Shown piece by piece: positions 30,603 to 34,926 of a stretch of 34,926 bases of DNA. The stretch is from Phallusia fumigata (lineage: Eukaryota; Chordata; Ascidiacea; Phlebobranchia; Ascidiidae), in assembly GCA_008931825.1 (NCBI GenBank), contig QXVZ01028746.1, positions 2,523-37,448 on the forward strand. Reading direction: 5' to 3'. The position numbers and the translations under genes were made by a program. The notes below the pieces were generated by a model. The model was not told the DNA's origin and searched no databases. It saw only the letters and a list, made by a program, of their open reading frames with translations. The first letter of the stretch is position 1. Each line of letters begins with the position of its first letter.

Positions 30603-33600
30603 CAGCATCCAGGGACCTTTGGCAGCCCAATCGCGACTGGATCCACTTCCATAATCTTTTCCAGCCACAATAATAAGTGGAATATTGTCATCTTGATAGG
30701 CCATGGCAGCATCAAACACATCCATCTGGAAATAAATTAAAACTAGAACACTATGACCCATTATAAAGGTGAATTCACCATACATACTAGATCATGGATG
30801 CACAACCTTTTTCCTACTGCTAGCCACAACACAGATTTTATTTTACAAATGGCCGTCATTGAGTCTGAATTATTATGTTATTAATTAGATATTATAAAAA
30901 TAAATTGGTAACACGCTTTTTGTCCAGGAAAATGAATTTATCAGTGCACTGCCACCATTACATATACTTTAATAGACAAAAAATGACCCTTCTTGGGAGG
31001 CTACCGGGGTAACCACTGGGGTTCTAGGAAAATGGAATGTTATACAAACTAACCAAGTTTACATAATTCGGACATTGTTTGATAATTTGAACTATTTTAG
31101 AGGGCTATGAAATCAAACAAATAAATCAATACACTGCAATAGCACATTATACAAACTGTTTAAACTCGATTCAACTTTTTTAGTAATTTTGACCCATTTT
31201 AGGGTGCTAGTAGGGTAACTGCTGGGGCTATAGGGTGAAATGCAGCAATTGATACAACACAATGGCCCAACCTAAGATATATTACAGTTTCATGCCAATC
31301 GGAGATTGGTTAAAGAGGCACCAGAGGAAGCCACATGACAGACAGAAAAAAAGTGAAAACAATATGTGTCCCCTTCATAAAAGTTTTACTAACCTCCGAC
31401 ATCGTTGGAATATATATGGTTTTCGGAGCTTCCCTTCCAATAAGTTTGTTTTTTAGACGTATATTTGCAAATGTGCCTCTACACATGACTGCATCATTTC
31501 CACGACGACTCCCATATGAGTTAAAATCTCGTGGTTTAATCCTCAAAAGCAAATATATTTGTAAAAATCATTAGGTGGATGAGCGGATGGGCCAAATGCC
31601 AACTCCTGCCCTCTTTGTTTAGTAGCACACTTTAAGCAAATGTAAATTGGAAATTTCACATTTAGCGCATCAACAAAGAATTATTCTATGTTGCTTTACA
31701 TGAGCATGTTTACTGCATAGTTGTCATTCAATACTATGTACACTTGCATTTCCTATTTTTACAGCAATTTCTCATATATTCCTATGGTACACTTTTCACA
31801 TGCACATTGTGCAGAAAAAAAGCAACAACCCTGTCTCTGAAGCTTGGAAAGCATGTATTTTATATTTACCCTTTCTGTGCAAGATATTTGGCAGCCGGTG
31901 ATGATCGGCTGATTGAGCCAGCAGGGGAAATGTGGTCAGTAGTGACACTATCACCAAGAAACAACAATGCATGCATATCAGTCAATGAATGTTTTTCCTG
32001 CTTTTCAACCTGGAAAAATGTTTGCAAAAATAACCATGACTTTTTGTTGAATTTTTGCACACAACAACAAATAGAACATTTTTAGCAAAAATGTTTACAA
32101 TTAATTAGGCCAACATTTTGTTTGCAGCAAAAACATGTGAACAATGATGAGTGATGACAAAATTTATTTAATTGTTATTTATAATAGCATTTTGCCACTT
32201 GGGCACAGAATTAACATGCATTTAATGCGAACATGACATTTTCATGAAATGCTATCTTAACACATAAGGGATTATTAAAGATCTGAAACTAATATTCTTA
32301 GTCGTTATTTACCAATGATTTAAAAAATGGTGGTGATTTTATGTAAGTGGATGATGGATCCCATTCATACAACATACTTGTTGGACACTCAAGCGCATTC
32401 CAGTTTGAGTTCCCATTCTGGAAATTAAAATGCATCAAAAAATATTCAACAGCGTCAGTATGCAGGAAGTAGTGTAGGGTATGCAGAAAACTCTTTCGAT
32501 GAGGGTTATGCATAAACAGGACAAATTCGCATGCATTGTGTGTGTTTTTGTGTGGAATGTGTACACATTTGTAACCTTTCAACACAAAATGATTAAATGC
32601 ACAATCTCTCCTGACAGTTTATAGAGTGATGTGATGTGATCATTGACCTAGCTTTTGGGAAGTGAGTTAATCCATTCTTGAAGTGGTGGTGTTCGCATGT
32701 GTAGTATATTTGCGTTCAACAATAAATTTGACTTTGTGAAGTCTTCAAAAGCTTCTGGGTTGTCGTCGAAAGGTGGTATTTTCAACGCATTACAAACTTT
32801 TTTTTACACAGGCGATGTATGTTAGCGATTGAAGCATTAAGTGAAGCCAGATAGTTAATGAGCTTAAAGATTAAAAAGAAGGGTGTGATTTCCTAAATAA
32901 GTTGAATTCTACTTGTTAAGGTGGCAACTGGCAGCAGAAAGCAAAGCCGAGGCCCTGAAGTTGCCGCCATTCTGTTACACAACAAGGTGTGAATACTTTG
33001 CTGCTAGAAGTAAGATTACGTCGCTTGTGTCGTCAATCACTCGTCAGGTCGTTTTGCATTTGGGGTCAGCGTTTACAGGTATTTGCAACTGTAAGGGTAA
33101 TACTTCACCGATCAGGCGAAAATTTTAAACAACTAATAAAAAGCACCCTACATATGTACATTTTAAAATTTCAATACATTTGGATTCGTATGTCTGAAGC
33201 AAAGGGCATGTAAACAAAAAACTGAATACTTGTGGTTAAAAAGGTAAAAACTGTGTGAATCCAAAGTCACAAAATATAGTTTACATTGCATCAACCATCG
33301 AAATAGGAAACTTCTATTCAACTTACTTTGGTAAATATTGCTGTTTTTAAAATTTCACGTTTTCTGGGCCTGTGGGTGAACCGATGAGTTAATTGGGGTA
33401 AAAGGTTGAAAGTGCACAACATTAGATCCATCATGTGTGAAAATTTGAAAAAAAAATGAACAACTCCTTCTTGACCGAAACATGGGAACAAACTCGCGTT
33501 AGACAGAAAAAAAACAAAGAAAAAAGAATATGTGTCCCCTTCATAGAAGGGGACCCATAAAAAACAATTTGTATCCATACTATTTAAGGGAGTCCATAAT

Positions 33601-34339
33601 TTTGAAAGTATGTGTTTTGCAATTTATCATCTTTTTAGTTTACCTCAATTTTGCTGTAAACTTCTTTAAACATACAAGGAAGGACACATTGTTTTTCCAT
33701 TTCCTGAATATCCAAGCGAGATGGCCAAATGTCACGCAGGTAAACAGGGTTTCCATTTTGTCCGAAGCCTATTTAAATTAGGAAGAGACAATTACTTAAA
33801 TGTAGAATCGCAGTGCTGCTGTACAATGTATTGCAAAGTTTATCTGTAATAAACTGACATTTACTTGCACCCTTATAGGCTAAAAAGCATACATTCTGTA
33901 ACCAATGTCCTTATTTGGTGGAAACAGCTACGTGACAATTAAGGAGTAGGAGTGCAGGTTTTTGAATTTGGTGAATTTACCCAAAGGTTCTTTCTCAAAA
34001 TCTATGAGGACTGTTCCAGCCAGAGCATAAGCAACAACTAACATGGGCGAAGCAAGATAATTTGCTCTGGTTGACTGATGTATTCTGCCCTCGAAGTTGC
34101 GGTTTCCTGAAAGAACCCCACATGTGACTAAGTCACCCTGAAAAAATATTTTAAAAAATTATGTCACAAACTAAACATATGTATACATATTTTATGGTTT
34201 CACTGTACAATATTTACAAACAAAAGGTAACAGTGATTTTATTCCCTTTATTACCTCTACAATTGCTTTATCCACTTCTTCAGGTAAAGGCCCACTATTT
34301 CCAATGCACGTCATACAACCATATCCAACAATGTCAAAC
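30603..34339 (-). CDS. ACO1: Cytosolic aconitase / iron regulatory protein 1, partial
   Basis: Seven exons in transcript order: 34339-34255, 34137-33981, 33768-33644, 32417-32313, 32009-31870, 31541-31394 and 30725-30603, all in frame with GT-AG borders. The protein isomerises citrate when it holds a [4Fe-4S] cluster and binds iron-responsive elements when it does not. Seen in order are [12 protein letters not shown] (two cluster cysteines), [75 protein letters not shown], and [17 protein letters not shown] with the active-site Ser-Arg. This covers roughly residues 497-783 of the 889 in human. The 5' exons lie right of the window. The final ~105 residues (the GVKAV...SYERIH region and after) were not found left of 30603. 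All sites shown are intact. Confidence 0.95.
30793..30870 (+). repeat. Diverged hAT-like tip in ACO1 intron
   Basis: GGATGCACAACCTTTTTCCT, then GCTAGCCACAACACAG and AAATGGCCGTCATTG, match block by block the tip of the inverted-repeat arm at 20526-20590, with many changes. It is a third member of that family. Confidence 0.45.
30995..31260 (-). repeat. Two inverted units of the ~128-bp minisatellite
   Basis: On the minus strand, AGCCCCAGCAGTTACCCTAC, then TAGCACCCTAAAATGGGTCA and AAATTACTAAAAAAGTTG lead into TTTGTATAATGTGCTATTGC. A second unit follows with AGAACCCCAGTGGTTACCCC. The block order equals that of the array in METTL5 intron 1. The units lie in the last ACO1 intron present here, in opposite orientation. 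Confidence 0.7.
33322..33560 (-). repeat. Dispersed repeat, inverted copy of 14986-15175
   Basis: Read on the minus strand it begins GAAGGGGACACATATTC, then a T-rich run, GTCTAACGCGAGTTTGTTCC, TTGTGCACTTTCAACC, TCGGTTCACCCA, AGGCCC and AAAACGTGAAATTTT, ending CAATATTTACC. It lies in an ACO1 intron between exons at 33644 and 32417. At its outer end, CCCCTTCATAGAAGGGG makes a short hairpin like the one at 1811-1831. Confidence 0.7.
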
Positions 34340-34926
34340 CTAAAATTTATTTAAAACAAACTCAAATTAAGCAAAAAGTAAAAGAATACTTTTAGATTCC
34401 AACCAAATTATTTCTAACACCATGCCAGTTACAATTTTAATGTCAAAAGCATGATTTAAATACCATAGTCATACTAATCAATGGTTGACCTGCAATAACC
34501 TTTGGACAAGCTGCAGCAAACTGGACTACAAACTCGAAACAACCTTTTCCAGTGCAGTCTGCAGTGATGCGCAATAAATTCAACAACAGACCAAATACAA
34601 GCTTACATGGTACATGAACCAAAGAAAAGGTTTGTTTTGTACCTAAAGCAGTGGTGTAATATCAGTCACTGGGCTGCATCTGTCGTAAAACATGTCAATC
34701 GCTCTTTAAAGATTGGAGGTGTTGCGTTATACATACAACTATGTAGTAATGATTTATACTGACTATACAACAGGAAAGTAGCAGGTCTCCTAATAAATAA
34801 AAACAAATTAATAAAGTTCTGTGGAGCACCGTCTTCTACACTGCGATATAGCAAATGTATTAAGGTGGCCACTGCACACTTACAGCTTCAATATACAGCC
34901 AGTGAAACACTCGCCTAGCTGCCCCA

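Noticed and set aside
34480..34600. Minus-strand frame VVQFAAACPKVIAGQPLISM as a further ACO1 exon
   Set aside because: It matches no part of aconitase. The exon expected here should encode the SPGSGVVTYYLQ region ending in phase 2, which is not seen before the window ends.

Overview
This is eukaryotic (animal) genomic DNA: AT-rich, with spliced genes, GT-AG introns, long non-coding stretches and many decayed transposons. No bacterial, phage or CRISPR features were seen. The compact metazoan orthologues, a very tight same-strand gene pair with an acceptor-like site between them, and about 1.6% divergence between two apparent haplotype copies suggest a small-genome invertebrate chordate. An ascidian such as Ciona is my best guess, but that is inference and not proof.

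Five protein-coding genes can be reconstructed exon by exon. (1) DAD1, the oligosaccharyltransferase subunit, lies on the minus strand in three exons (4975-6755). (2) TMEM267 is on the plus strand in three exons (10227-11523). (3) METTL5, the 18S rRNA m6A methyltransferase, is on the plus strand in six exons (11577-17298). (4) A small secreted-looking EF-hand protein is on the plus strand in five exons (25854-28371). (5) The cytosolic aconitase / iron regulatory protein 1 gene (ACO1/IRP1) is on the minus strand; seven consecutive exons are present (30603-34339), covering the C-terminal half up to the SRDW active-site loop. Its 5' exons lie beyond the right edge, and its last exons are not found where expected.

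TMEM267 and METTL5 are only 53 bases apart, stop codon to start codon, with a pyrimidine-rich TTTCAG acceptor in the gap. This is what a spliced-leader-resolved dicistronic operon looks like, and it is the most interesting functional signal here. METTL5 intron 1 carries a ~128-bp-unit minisatellite whose units also occur, inverted, inside an ACO1 intron.

The rest is repeat landscape. It includes a decayed hAT (ZBED5/SCAND3-like) transposase (3287-4140), hAT-like ends and MITEs, two related L1-clade fragments (18540-19892 plus; 28977-29732 minus), two tRNA-derived elements, palindromic repeat families, and a facing pair of long inverted repeats 4.3 kb apart (20.5 and 24.9 kb). Two single-N positions look like contig joins. 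The one at 21203 is flanked by a 556-558 bp near-identical duplication, probably unmerged haplotypes. The one at 29733 lies between ACO1 and where its missing 3' exons should be. Stretches 2300-3280, 4150-4970, 17300-18180, 21760-22740, 22880-24800 and 28500-28970 hold nothing I can name beyond what is listed.
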